The notes below the pieces were generated by a model that had not been told where the DNA came from, made no database searches, and saw only the letters and a list, made by a program, of their open reading frames with translations. Positions 12,600 to 23,150 of a DNA stretch of 64,000 bases are shown piece by piece. How positions within the stretch are numbered: the first letter of the stretch is position 1; every line of letters begins with the position of its first letter. The stretch spans positions 210,639-274,638 of the forward strand of contig CACRXP010000069.1 of the NCBI GenBank assembly GCA_902702965.1, written 5' to 3'. The translations under genes and the position numbers were made by a program. This DNA is from Spirometra erinaceieuropaei (Eukaryota; Platyhelminthes; Cestoda; Diphyllobothriidea; Diphyllobothriidae).

Positions 12600-13400
12600 A
12601 ATTTCATTGCTGACATTTATTATTGATGTGGCAATGAGTCGAGCATTGTGCTCGCTGATGCTGTCCCTGCGGATTCCCTCTGCGATCAATTACTCAGTCC
12701 AGGCAGTTTCTGCACTGGATATGGAGAGGAAGTTCACCAAGCTTGTTAATGGACTGCGGACGGAAGCATCGCGACTCAGACAGCTCGCAAGTCCCCCACC
12801 TCCCGAGAATTTCGATCTCCTCAGACTTGAACTGTGAGGAGTTCCGTCGAATGAGCCGCGAACTGAGAAATGATGTTACTCCTCCTTAATGTCGTCGCAT
12901 GCTCGGCCATACGCATCCGAAGTAATCTCTCAGTTTCTTCAACGTATTTCCTTCGTCCACAACTGCACCAGATCCAGTAAACGACTTCATACATTTCCCG
13001 CCGTCCGTCGACCTTATGGTCTTACTCATGATAGTTGCGCCTGGTCTCTGTCTAACTCTAATTCCAAGTGGTGCGAAAAGGCGGCTGACGGTTCCTGAGT
13101 CATTGATGACGTAGAGGACCCCTTGCCAAAAGTTTGCTCTGATGCGGCTTGGTCTTTCATCTCGTTTGCTCAAGCGCCTTTTAACAAAGTTGCGTGCTCT
13201 GAACACCTTTCGGAGGTACTGGCACATAGCAATCTTGTCTTCTGATTCAATGCAGTGCGTCGCAACGTGCCGATATGGGTCCCCTTACGCAACTAATTTT
13301 ATAACCAATTCGGCAGTTGCTGTTGAGGTTCAGTACTTGCTTCGCATTTGTCGCTTTCCCAAACACCTTAATTCTTAGGTCGTGACAGTCCTCGCGGCAG
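12600..13400 (-). pseudogene. Penelope-like element 1: RT C-terminus and GIY-YIG endonuclease
   Basis: Read on the minus strand, the pieces occur in Penelope order. QVLNLNSNCRIGYKISCVRG (near 13350) corresponds to the family's xLNxxSNHPxxHKxSCVRT. HVATHCIESEDKIAMCQYLR follows, then WQGVLYVINDSGTVSRLFAP (near 13110) for xxIPYIxxVSExxxRLLxPLGI. Next is VYWIWCSCGRRKYVEETERL at 12979 and downwards, the CSCGxxxYVGETxRxLxxRxxEH heart of the GIY-YIG nuclease, followed by EIEILGR and PQSINK. These segments are in at least two frames, so there are frameshifts near 13010 and 13330. The conserved Gly of YVGET is Glu here. The family role is endonuclease-assisted retrotransposition. The RT catalytic part is not visible upstream. 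Confidence 0.82.
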
Positions 13401-14231
13401 ATGAGGACAGTGATCGCCTGCTTTACCGAAATATTTCTTTCGATTTCCTCGGCAAAAAACTAACGCTTTCGACCTATTTTTATCTTTTGACTCGGGAGTA
13501 AATTAGTGAATCCATTGTAGATCGTTCAAATTATCTGTATTTTTCCGCTGACCTTCAACAACCAAAGAAGGCTTTCGATAGCACAAGTAATAGGACTTAA
13601 AAGGCTTGACTACACCTGCAGTACTGGTGCAGGGGCGCAATTTTCCGAGCAACATATGGAGTCTAGTCCTGGCCAACAGGTACCATCCACGCACCATCTC
13701 AATAGTGAAGGGTAGAAAGTGATGGAAAACTTGTTATGAACTAGTTCCCCATACTGCTCCTAGTAAAAGGAGCATCGAAACTGGGTACAAACGTTTTCAC
13801 AGTCGTTCGTGCTGTAAAGGTGATTACAAACCATCTGACAATAAGCCAGTCTCTCCAGCCAACAGTTTGATTCAGCAGTAAGTGTCAAGCTGGAGTTTAT
13901 TTATCACCAGCTCCTGTTGCTTGGGGCTGAGGCTGATAACTGTGTCCAGGAACGTGCGTGGAGCAGTGCTGCCTAGCGACTGGAACGTGTTTTAAACAGT
14001 GTTGAAGGCCTTTGATGGCAAAATCATTGCTAACTCACCAAAGAATCCCATGTGGCCCGTTGCAAAGGATTTGTCGCGGCAGGCGAAATGACACAGAGTC
14101 GCAGGTGTCCAAGCGGTGGAGAATTAGGGTGTCGGCTGTTGACGTCCGAGGGAACCTTGCATAAGGCTGACGCATGGAAGAGCGGAGTTGATCTACATAG
14201 ATGTTTTAACTAGATGAACTGTTTACCATAT

Positions 14232-14640
14232 TTATAAAACTAACCAACTTACCGGGGAGGAGTAGAGTTGTGCCATAAACACACTCGGTCGCAGTGTCGG
14301 CCTTGACAATGGATCAATGGACAAGATCGTCAAGCGCAGGTTGCAAAACTGAACGCGATCGGGATGGGCGGTTAAGGCGGTCTTTAACCGGTGACAAAAA
14401 GGTTCAGCCCAATCATTAACCTGAGGATGAGATGCCGTTAGGGATACGACTGGTCCCACCAAAAGATGTGATCGGTCTGGAAAACGTGAATGCAAATCAA
14501 AGTTGTTCGTCACAGCTGAGGGAACTCCAAAGTTCACGACTCAGTGTGGGAATAGACTTGGAAACGATTTCGGTTGAAATGATCGGAATCGACACGGCGG
14601 TAGACCACTGAGGAAAACTGTTAATGTAGCCTGGAACTCG
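14232..14640 (-). pseudogene. Ty3/gypsy integrase core fragment
   Basis: The minus frame 14537-14232 reads FGVPSAVTNNFDLHSRF, then SLTASHPQVNDWAEPFCHRL, then KTALTAHPD. This is the integrase pattern FGVPxxVTTDRGxQFxS ... TxAYHPQxNGxxERxHRxLKxALxA. In a second frame just upstream, QWSTAVSIPIISTEIVSKS matches the RFTRWPEAxPxxxxxAxxVAxAF strand. Downstream, VYGTTLLLPGK matches xVYGTxLRLPGE. The Asp of TTDRG reads Asn here, while the Glu of the xNGxxER motif is kept inside a region with an extra residue. With the frameshift this cannot be functional. Confidence 0.75.
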
Positions 14641-16054
14641 ACGTAACATTCTTGTCGCCTGGCATCCACGAACCACATGAAGCCACCGTACCGCAGAACG
14701 GTCTTGCTTATCAAGCCCGTGCGAGAGTCAGTAACTGGCGCGACGCCGGCAATCCGCAAGGAATCAGTCCACGCCGGAGCTCAGAGGTCTTCCAACAGGC
14801 ACATGATAAGCATAAAGCACAGTGGCCCCTCGTTATGGAGATTTGCATAAGGGTTCACAAGCTGGTGTGCTCACGAAGGTTGTCACAGAAAGGTTGTTGT
14901 TTCCGTTATCCTTGCCTTTCTGTTGTTTCACATATCAACTGGCAACACACTACTGTGGGGACAAAACAGAAACGGTCAATGCACGTAAACTTTGCTAGAG
15001 TTATAGGGCAGAAACGCGAGTTTTATTAATGCTTTCCGCAGATTCCGTTAACTGTCGCGTCCATCTGTCCAACTGATAATACTAATGTCAACATCCCGCC
15101 TTCTAACAACATTCCCTAGGCTCCTTTTTCGCAGTGGGCTTACAGATCGCATCTTCGCCACCTCCCGTGGTACAGCGACCTGCTTGCAGAAGAAATTTCA
15201 AGGTTAAGCAACACTACGTGTAGTTTGCCGGTGGACTGCGCTGAGGAGAGAGTTTGAAGCACTCGTCATCAGTGCAAGCTGTGCAGCTGTGAAACTGAGA
15301 GGGTTGACAAAACGGATTTTCCCAAACCAAACGTCTGGGAGACAGAATTACTGGAACGGTCTTTGCTATGTTTGGGAGCGTACAAGCGACTGGGTGGTAG
15401 TAACAGTATTCATGCGGACAATCGGTGAAGGACTTTCATTGTTGGCGTTGGTAATAACACCGAAGGATTCAAGACGTTTGGACAGTTGCCGAGGCTGAAC
15501 CTCGTATTTTGAGGGACCAGTAAGTACCTGTATAGGCGCAAACGAAACCGAAATCCTGTGTTACCTGATAAGTAAACTTTCTAACCAGTTAGGCAGCACT
15601 CTTTCAACTTTATGTCATGAGAATGCGCCCAAACTATCCAAAAGGGTGATGCGGCCGGTTTCGGGCATGCCAATGAACATGATCCGTATTAAATGGCGAG
15701 CAAGAACCAGGTTTTTGAGGAACACTCAACGATAACCGTAACGAAATCGTAAAGCTCAGTGTGCCTGTGACTGGGCGCGAGTTCAGAGGCATAACCGATT
15801 TTATTTCTCGGCGGCCGCATTACGGTTGCCAGTCGCCAGCCGTATTCATGAGGACAAGATTTAGGGTCAAAGCCTGAACTGCATTATGATTCCATTCCCA
15901 GGCTTGTGCAATAAGTGTCTTGCCGATTTTCAAACGAGTTGGAGAGAGGCGAAGTGGTCCGGAGGACTTTGTAAAATTCACGGTGTTAGTATGATTTGTG
16001 AAGTTTGCTTGACGTGCACATCTCGAGACGGGACATTCGCCAGGTTCGGAAATG

Positions 16055-16150
16055 GGTTTACAATAGACAGCTCGACTGTCGTTTCCGAAGATGCCCACCG
16101 TGTTCCCCACAACAAGGTGGAGCAAGAACGGTGACTTGTGCGTGATATAA
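16055..16150 (-). mobile_element. Short family A 3' end nested in the gypsy remnant
   Basis: The reverse complement contains CACACAAGTCACCG-like sequence followed by GGGGAACACGGTGGGCATCT and a CGACAGTCGAGCTGTC block. This aligns with the conserved family A terminus (GGAGCACACGGTGGACATCT ... GGACGGTCGAA). Only about 95 bp remain. It lies between the protease and RT portions of the gypsy element, so it inserted after that element. Confidence 0.7.
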
Positions 16151-16207
16151 GGGCAGTATGAAGCCCGCATAATAACGGCGGGAGTATGGACGCTCGTTGA
16201 ACAAGGG

Positions 16208-16507
16208 CTAGTCAAAGAGCCAACCGTGCCTTAGATTGATCGGATCGTAGCGGACGAACGATTCAGCGTTTACTATAGTGTGGCACATCAGCATTAACAA
16301 ACGCCTACTTGAGTATGTCCCATAAGCCGAATTCAGATGCGGCCGAACACTGACCGTATGTGTGGATAGCCGAATTTGTTGGTCGCCGTCAGGAAACAAG
16401 TTAAGTCGCTTGCCGCCAGAGACTGCGGAAGGAACCATACTAACCTCTACCAGGGAGTCAGTGAGAAACCTGTTATCAGCTAATCGTCCCAAAGAAATAA
16501 TCAGCAA
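16208..16507 (-). pseudogene. Ty3/gypsy-type retropepsin remnant
   Basis: A 99-codon minus frame reads RFLTDSLVEVSMVPSA, matching the retropepsin start RFLVDTGAxVSVxPP. Later segments IRLSTHTVSVRPHLNSAYG and NLRHGWLFD fit the LxxxNxSxIxTYGxRxLxL and GLLVDxxxxxLxD spacing of gypsy proteases. The catalytic triad DTG is DSL here (Asp codon at 16460-16462), so the enzyme would be inactive even if made. Similarity is inferred from motif spacing only. Confidence 0.5.
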
Positions 16508-16510
16508 TAC

Positions 16511-18027
16511 GAGAAATCGGTGGTGTTCCAGGTAGCTGGCGTCTCAGCTGCCACGAATAACCGCTGCCCTACCAACTGGCAAACAAAATAAAAGAGTAAG
16601 GTTGACGATTCCGCCATGATGCTGCCTCAAATATCTACTAATAGTAGCAGGTTGCATGCCGTGAACACTTACTACTAGCATGAGAATAAATTCCCTGGCA
16701 AATGAAAGCCTCTCAATAAGCATGTGGTTGCAAAAGCGTAATACTCACTAGACGATACATTAGTTAGTCATGAGATTTTAAGGAAAAAGGAATTCCTGAC
16801 AGTTATTTAAGCCAACTATTTGGAGAGATGCCCCTTCATGCAAAACACGTATGGGGCATTAGGCAAAAAAACCACACAATAACTGACGTGCAGACTACCA
16901 GCAGTCGTCTGACGTGGGCTTCAGTCGGCCTTGGTTTCATTTCAGTTTAGCGCAGAGCAAGGACCACGCATCACATACTACAAATAGAAGTGCTGTGTTT
17001 TAGCAACTTGAAAATGTCTCTTACATTAGACAAATCAGCGGGCGTCTTCAAGTTCGCATATAAAAATGCCAGCGGTCGCACTCCACCTTAATCGGCACCA
17101 CCCAACGGTACCGATTAGAATTCGAGTGGACCAGAATGCCAGAACATCGTTTCCCTCCGTCTGACATTGTCTGAACACCTGCACTATCGCTGAATGTCAC
17201 GAAGGACTTTTAATTAGCTCACAGTCGCCTTAATCGTAAGGCTTCAGTATTTTACCGTACGAGGATTCAAAAATGACCATATGATTAGTGATATCGAATA
17301 GGCTGCGTGATTTTCTACACCCGTGATGCCGACGTCGTAAGCCCATCAGTTCCATCTAATCGAAGACTACCTTTGGATGAACTCCCCTGATAATGCAGGT
17401 AAGACACGTGTTCACATAGTATAACACTTTAAGGAAAAATTTTACGCCCCAACTGGTTTTATTGGTTGCAATTAGAGGTTAATGTCTCGCCTCCCAAAGC
17501 TCCATTTGTTCATGTCTTACCGATCCCCATTCTGTTTACGAATAATCTAAGTGACCAGAAAAAGGCGCATGAGTTCAGAAATTGTGCGTACAAGTAACTC
17601 ACCTAGCCATTTACCTTTGTACTAGCAGAACTGTGTTTATAGTTAAAGTCGGCTTTCTTTAGTTATGGGGGCAACTTTTCTAGTCAAGTTGAAACTGCAG
17701 TGCCGCCTTCTATCGTCTCACTGTGTTTCTCAGCTTGTCCACAATTTTTCATAGGTCTTGTAAATTATTAAGGCACTACGACCAGTAAATACCATTCAGT
17801 CATGTGAATGCTGTCATATTTGATCCCATTCAGAAAGTGAATCAGGTCCACACGACTTCTTTTTGGTTTTTCAACTTTCTTTTAATTCAAACAATTGTTA
17901 CTCGTTTTTACTTCTATCTGTCGAAAAAATACACACATTAGGGCAAAGATTGATAAGAGGGCACGCAGTACAGAAGGTTCTTTTATGCAGATGGAAAGAA
18001 GGGCAAAGAGTCAATGAACATTTATTG
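16511..18027. other. No recognisable gene (1.5 kb)
   Basis: All frames are short. Nothing recognisable was found. Confidence 0.5.
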
Positions 18028-18067
18028 GGAAGAGGAGGAGGAGGAGGAGGAGGAGAAGGGGGAGGAG
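18028..18067. repeat. (GGA)n microsatellite
   Basis: A run of gga/ggg triplets (ggaggaggaggagg...) of about 40 bp. Confidence 0.9.
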
Positions 18068-18984
18068 GCATATAAGACGCTGAAAGTGTAATACTATGAG
18101 AGTTCGATAGCGGAAGAGTCTTCGTAGAAAGAGCATCTACAGAAACTGCGCTACACAGTATTGAACAATGTTCATGGCGCGTTGACTGATTACTGGTCCA
18201 GGGTCATCCGGTTGTGGTTTGAAGGTCATCGCTGCAATCGTTCTTCTGCAGCCTAGCGCGTCGGGTCGACCGTGAGCTGGGGCCGGAGGCGCTGTTGATT
18301 ACCTAACGCAACCATCACCGGCGTAAATACTAACGTTACTCACCGTCTCATTGACAGCGTCCACCCGCGTACTACCTGCGTCGCACCCCGTCATCTCGTC
18401 GATTATAGTATGTCCATGGACTCTGAGACGCCGTAGGGTGAAGCGACTATCGGTCGATACCGAGCTTTTGCGCGTGGCCGTGTGGTCAATCCCTAAATTG
18501 CGTATTTTTGGCATCCTCGACGATGGGCGTATGTTCATTTGCGACGCATACTTCATCATAGATAGCAAAAAAGTTTCTTCCACTATCTTGGCGTGGTAGT
18601 TCGTGCGTGTTCGTGGTTGTCTACCGGTTTCTCCAAAAACTTAATTGTCAAGAGCTACGTAGAAAATTATAGATAAAGTGAGAGGTCACATCTCGTGGCA
18701 GGAATTCTTCGGTCTTTTAGTAACCCATCGAACTGTTCCCTAGGATCAGCCGCCCGGTCACTGTAGGGGTGTCCAGTTGTGAGTCTACGTGATGGTCGTA
18801 GCAGGTCGCTCACTTGTTTGCATATGCTGACTACGCCTAGCGTCCATTACCTGTCACAAACTCTCACATGTGGTTCCAGGAAACTAGGCTCTCCAAAGCG
18901 GCCATAACCCGGTAACCGCCAGGAACGGCAGGTTAAACTGGGTGAGGGTATCCGTGTGTGTATCTTCACACACGGTAACTCTGC

Positions 18985-19100
18985 GTCCCTCTCCCATTCT
19001 CTTACCCCACTCTCCTACCCTTCTCTCCACTTCCTTCTCCCCCTCCCTTACCCCCTTCTCCCCACTTCTCCTCCCCTTCTCCCCCCGCTCTACTCTAGTC
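18985..19100. repeat. Polypyrimidine tract upstream of family A copy
   Basis: About 115 bases are almost purely C and T in imperfect repeats of CTCCCCTTCT/CTCCCCTCC. It precedes the presumed 5' untranslated region of the family A element and may belong to it. Confidence 0.8.
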
Positions 19101-19412
19101 TTTTCTCCCATGTTCGAAAGTCCGACGGCGAGGACGATATGCAATCACGTAGGCGGTCCAGGCTAACTTGGGTCGTTCTCTCATTAAACCTAGTGGTACA
19201 GAATGGAGAGGGCTGCCATCTGGTGTGACCAAGCAGCTCCCCTCGAAGGGGAGGGGGATAGAAAAAGTGGCCTAGATAATGCTGGGTTGGCGGCATCTGC
19301 GCGCAGACCGTGGCTCGCAAACTGCTTAACATACGGTCGAAACTAAAACACAAGAAAAAATATTATCTCTCTTCCTCCTCCTCCCCTCCGCCCCACCCCA
19401 CGGGCAACTAGG

Positions 19413-19900
19413 ATGGGTCCGCTCACTCTGGCAGCCTGACATGTTCGTTCCCCTTTAGACAATCCCAAGAGCAACCAACCGGTGAAGAGGATGGCACCAG
19501 TCGCACGGGAACAGGCGCACCACAAGGTGGACATCACTGCACTCAGCGAGACACGTTTTCCGAACAAGACCAACTGGAGGTGGGTGCCGGCTACAACTTT
19601 CTATGGAACTGTCACCGCAAGGTAGAGCAACGAGACGCGGGTGTCGGCTTTTCTCTTCGGAACTACTGCTCTATGTGCCGCAGGGTATCAACGGTCGCCT
19701 GATGAGCCTCCGCCTGTCTCTTCGGAGAGGTAAATTCGCCATCATCGTCAGCGTCTACGTCCCCCCCCCCGCCGATGACTTGCTCTGACGCGGCAAGTAA
19801 CAAATTCTACGAGGACCTGCACGCCCTCCTTGCGATTGTGCTGAAGGCGGATAAGCCGATTGTCCTTGGCGACTTCAAAGCCCGCGTCGGGACAGAGTGT
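19413..19900 (+). pseudogene. Family A APE-type endonuclease domain, inactive
   Basis: The frame from ATG 19413 reads MGPLTLAA, then TGA at 19437-19439, then HVRSPLDNPKSNQP and KVDITALSETRFPNK. The metal-binding Glu of the (I/V)xxLSETR motif is present at 19548. After a frameshift, DAGVGFSLRNY follows. A third frame gives [20 protein letters not shown], then IIVSVYVPP, then [15 protein letters not shown]. The motif GDFNAR has Lys in place of the catalytic Asn (codon 19877-19879). The domain would nick target DNA in an active element. It is interrupted at about 19900 by a TIR insertion. Confidence 0.82.
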
Positions 19901-20520
19901 GGTGGGGCTCGGAAACGCGGTCCCGCTTGGGGAACAAATTATCACTTCCGTGCCGTTATGGATTTCAGCAAGAGTAAAATTACTTGTGGATTCTTGCATT
20001 TTGAGATGCTTCGTGGATTGCTCGACTATGATTCACAATTACGTTAGGGTCGGGATCTCACGGTTAAGAATAGAGTTCGGGCTTTATAGTCAGGAATAGG
20101 ATTCGGGTCTTAGTGTTTAACGTTTCAAGGTTAGCATAAAGGTTAGGGTTTAGGGTTAAGGAGTCATTCGGCACCCACTTCCTATAATTTTCGTCTACGA
20201 CTTATGTCTGTTTGGTTCGATTTTCGACGGTTCGATTTCGATGATCTTGACGAGCCAATCATCTTATTCTTCGTGGTATTGGTTTTACTGGTTACCTGCA
20301 GAGAATTTTTTGTTGCGTGCGGCTTACACTGTGATTTTAGTACATGCCAAAACAAACTAGCCTATTTACCTACAATACTTGTTTCCCCTTAAGTTTACGC
20401 ACATTCTACACTGTTTTTCCGCAGCCTCACCCGTAAAGCCCCTTTTACTACGTTTACCGTATTGGACGCGCCTGCGCTTCACCATTTCCCAGCAGGACTG
20501 CGTTTTCGAAACTTTCTCAG
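19901..20520. mobile_element. TIR element with telomere-like interior, nested in family A ORF
   Basis: The endonuclease reading breaks after VGTE (19897) and resumes with DCAAWKRVLGPRGIGG at 20520, so about 620 bp are inserted. The two edges are inverted copies: CGGAAACGCGGTCCCGCTTG from 19910 and, reverse-complemented, CGAAAACGCAGTCCTGCTGG from the right edge (20509 downwards). The interior at 20040-20165 is a degenerate TTAGGG array (ggttagggtttagggttaagg). The host bases on either side (gagtgt and gactgc) could be a decayed target duplication. No transposase frame is present. Confidence 0.7.
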
Positions 20521-22430
20521 ACTGCGCTGCCTGGAAGAGGGTGCTGGGTCCTCGCGGGATCGGCGGCTGCAACGGCAATGGGCTCTTCCTCCTCCTCCTC
20601 CTCCTCCTCCTCCTCCTACTCCTCCTCCTCCCCCCTCCTCCTCCTCCCCCTGCGAACCTGTGCAAGTCACGGCCTTCTGCTAACCACCACACTCGTCCGT
20701 CTGCCGATGCGGAAGAAGGCCACCTGGATACACCCCCGATTGCAGCGCCGGCAGCTGGTGGACTATGTTTTCTTCCGGAGGCGCAATCGACAGGACGTGA
20801 TGGTGAATAAAAGCTACCTGCGACGCTGATGACTGGACGGACCATCGCCTCTCCAAAGTGAGGCTCCGTCTGCGACCCCGCAGGAGGCCACAAGGTAAGC
20901 GACCACCAGGCAAGTTGAATACCGCTTTCTTGTCTTTGTCTGCTCACAGTTTGCATTTCAGCAATCGACCGACCGAGCGGCAGGAAAACCTGCCAGTTCC
21001 AGATGAAAAATCCGCCGTGGAGATTCGATTGTAACAATTACGGTACGCCGTTAGTCCGACCGCCCTGATTGACTCGGTCGCGCACTTCCTCAGCACCAGG
21101 ACAGGTCCGACGACAACGATGCAGTCATCAGTAACCTGCACGCCGAGATGAACGGTTTGTGCATAGTCTACCTCTAGCGTCAGACCGGTGCGAAGAAAGC
21201 GGCCTTCTATCAATGTCACCACCATGTGTAGCAATAGTTGGGGGGAATGCAGGATTCCTGAATGGCTCGCAAAGCTGAGGAGATCCAGGGATACGCCGAC
21301 TGCAACGGATCGAAAAGCTTCTTCGCTGCGACCAGGGCGATCTACGGTCCCCCAACCAAAGGAACCACGCCTCTTCTCAACTCCGATGGATGGACGCTTT
21401 CGACGGAGATGTCATAAATTCTGAAACGTTTGTCCGAGCAATTCAGAAACGTCCTCAACCGTTTCTCCGCAATTTCCGACGCCGCCCTCAACCGGCTCTC
21501 ACAAGTGGAAATCCACGTCGACCTGGACCTCCCGCTCACCCTCCAGGAAACCGTCCGTGTCGTGCAACAACTCTTCAGCAGAAGAGTATCAGGCTCCAAT
21601 GAAATTCAAGTCGAAATCTACAAGCACATCGGCCACCGAATGATGGACCAACTCACCACGCTAGTTCAGATATGGCGCCGTGGACAAGTTCCTCAGGGCT
21701 TTAAGGACGTAGTCACTTTTCACCTATGCGGGCGCAAAGGGAAGTGACAACTCTGTGACAATCACTGAAGTATCTTACTACTCAACATCGTCGGAAGGTT
21801 CTTCGCCCACATCCTCCTTTATCGCCCCAATGGACGCCTCGAGCAGGAACTTCACCGGAGAGCCAATTCGGCTTCCGTTGACACCGCAGGACCATCGGCA
21901 TGGCCTTCAGCGCTCGCCAGCTAAAAGAGAAGTGCCAGGAGAAGCAAATCCGCCTCTACACTACCTTCGTGGACTTGACGAAAATCCTGGATACGATGAA
22001 TCGCGAGGGACTGTGGAAAATCGTATAGAAATTCGTCTGTCCTGAACGACTCACGCTCATGGTACGTCAGTTCCACGACAAGATTATGGCGTGCGTCACG
22101 GACAACGGTACAATCTTCGAGGCATTCTAAGTGACCAATAGAGTGAAGCAGGGCTGCGTCCTCGCGCCTACCCTCTTCAGCCTCCGCCCTTTGTAATGCC
22201 GATGCGCTACGGGATACGCATCGCCTGGAAAACTGACGGGCACCTTCTCAACAGCAAGCTCTTACAGGCCCGAACGCGGCTGTCAACGTCCACAGTCCGC
22301 GATCTGCTCTTCGCCGACGCCAGCTGCGCTCAACACCACGACCGAAGTGGACATCCAGTGAAGCACGGACCTCCTCGCCGCCGGGTGTGTCAACTTCGGA
22401 CTGACTATCAACACGGATAAAACAGCAGTC
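20521..22430 (+). pseudogene. Family A endonuclease end and reverse transcriptase palm, inactive
   Basis: After the microsatellite, KATWIHPRLQRRQLVDYVFF gives the end of the endonuclease. RT segments follow. HVDLDLPLTLQETVRVVQQL and SGSNEIQVEIYKHIG (21510-21640) form the N-terminal RT block. FVDLTKILDTMNREGLWKIV (21966-22025) is motif A with AFD changed to ILD, and is followed by TAG at 22026-22028. VKQGCVLAPTLFSL (near 22145-22185) is motif B. LLFADASCAQ (22304 on) is motif C. The first Asp of motif A is kept, but the second Asp of FADD is Ala (22319-22321). Frames change several times. The RT copies element RNA at the nicked target in active members. Confidence 0.82.
20584..20655. repeat. 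(TCC)n microsatellite inside the retrotransposon ORF
   Basis: About 70 bp of tcc/ctc triplets fall where the family A protein has a short leucine run (NGLxLL). Before the run the reading is DCAAWKRVLG ... NGLFLL. After it the matching reading (RTCASHGLLLTTTLVRLPMR) is in another frame. The expansion or contraction has therefore shifted the frame. Confidence 0.85.
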
Positions 22431-22994
22431 ATGCACCAACCATCATCCAACACGCAAAACTCCACTCCTCCTCGAATCACTTTCGAAGGTCACCAACTCA
22501 AAACCGTGGACAATTTTGATTATCTCAGAAACACACTTTTCAGCAACACCAGAATCGAAGATGAGGCTGCCTACCAGATCTCCAGAGAAAACCAAGCCCT
22601 CGGTCATCTAGAGAAATTCGTGCGCAATTGTCACGGCTTCCAACTGAGTATGGAACTGAAGATGTACAAGGCCGTAATCCCGACGACACCTCTCTGTGAA
22701 ACGGAGACATGGACCGTCTACTCCAGTCATGTCAAGAAATGCAGTCATTTACATCTCAGCTGCCTTGGCAGAATAATAAAGCTAAGATGGCAAGGCAGGA
22801 TCTCCGACACCGAAGTCCTAGAACAGACCGGAATCCTCAGCATTCGCGCCACGCTGAGGAAACTACAGTTACATTCGAACGACCATCTCGTAAGGATGGA
22901 TGAAACACGTCTACCGCAACAAGTCTTCTTTGGTGATGTGGCTGCGGGTACGCGTCGTCCATGGGGCCAAAACGGCGTTGCAAGGACACTTTGA
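22431..22994 (+). pseudogene. Family A RT thumb/connection region (187 codons open)
   Basis: The longest intact stretch of the copy. It reads GHQLKTVDNFDYLRNTLFSN, then MELKMYKAVIPTTPLCETE, then TWTVYSSHVKKCSHLHLSCL, GRIIKLRWQGRISDTEVLEQ, TGILSIRATLRKLQLHSNDH and LVRMDETRLPQQVFFGDVA. These are the typical late-RT landmarks: a YLGS-like YLRN box, the LLYGxExW-like PLCETETW, and the LRWxGHLVRM-like end. Reading continues in shifted frames through WEDLVQNRPAWRR to IYEGNRIAAAKAKRAAGKSQ (to about 23150). It is part of one broken polyprotein with the preceding domains, not a separate gene. Confidence 0.8.
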
Positions 22995-23150
22995 AGGATT
23001 CTCTGAAACAACTGCGGATCAACCGGAGATCTGGGAGGACCTCGTCCAGAACAGGCCGGCATGGCGGAGATAAATGAAGACCGTCGCCGCCATCTACGAG
23101 GGAAATCGGATCGCCGCCGCCAAAGCCAAAAGAGCTGCTGGTAAGTCACA

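Larger units (their letters stand above)
13900..16510 (-). mobile_element. Ty3/gypsy LTR retrotransposon remnant 1 (protease, RT pieces, integrase)
   Basis: On the minus strand the order is protease (16507-16208), RT fragments (about 15990-15280) and integrase (about 14640-14230) with a C-terminal tail to about 13900. This is the Ty3/gypsy order PR-RT-RH-IN. RT traces include SGPLRLSPTRLKIGKTLIA near 15920-15990, matching the xGPPxRxxxRRLxxxKLxxA start of gypsy RT, and LSKRLESFGVITNANN near 15440-15495, matching the HLxxVFxRLxxxGLxINPxK segment. Frames change repeatedly, so nothing can be translated as one protein. No LTRs were identified. A family A 3' end is inserted between PR and RT. Confidence 0.68.

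Noticed and set aside
18884..19228. Overlapping Ser/Pro/Leu or Glu/Gly-rich frames on both strands
   Set aside because: Low-complexity translation of the polypyrimidine tract.
20040..20165. Interstitial telomere repeat as evidence of a chromosome fusion
   Set aside because: The array is degenerate and lies within a TIR insertion inside a retrotransposon, so transposition explains it better.
20366..21037. 223-codon minus-strand frame with Arg/Gly runs
   Set aside because: Antisense shadow of the (TCC)n microsatellite and the family A ORF.
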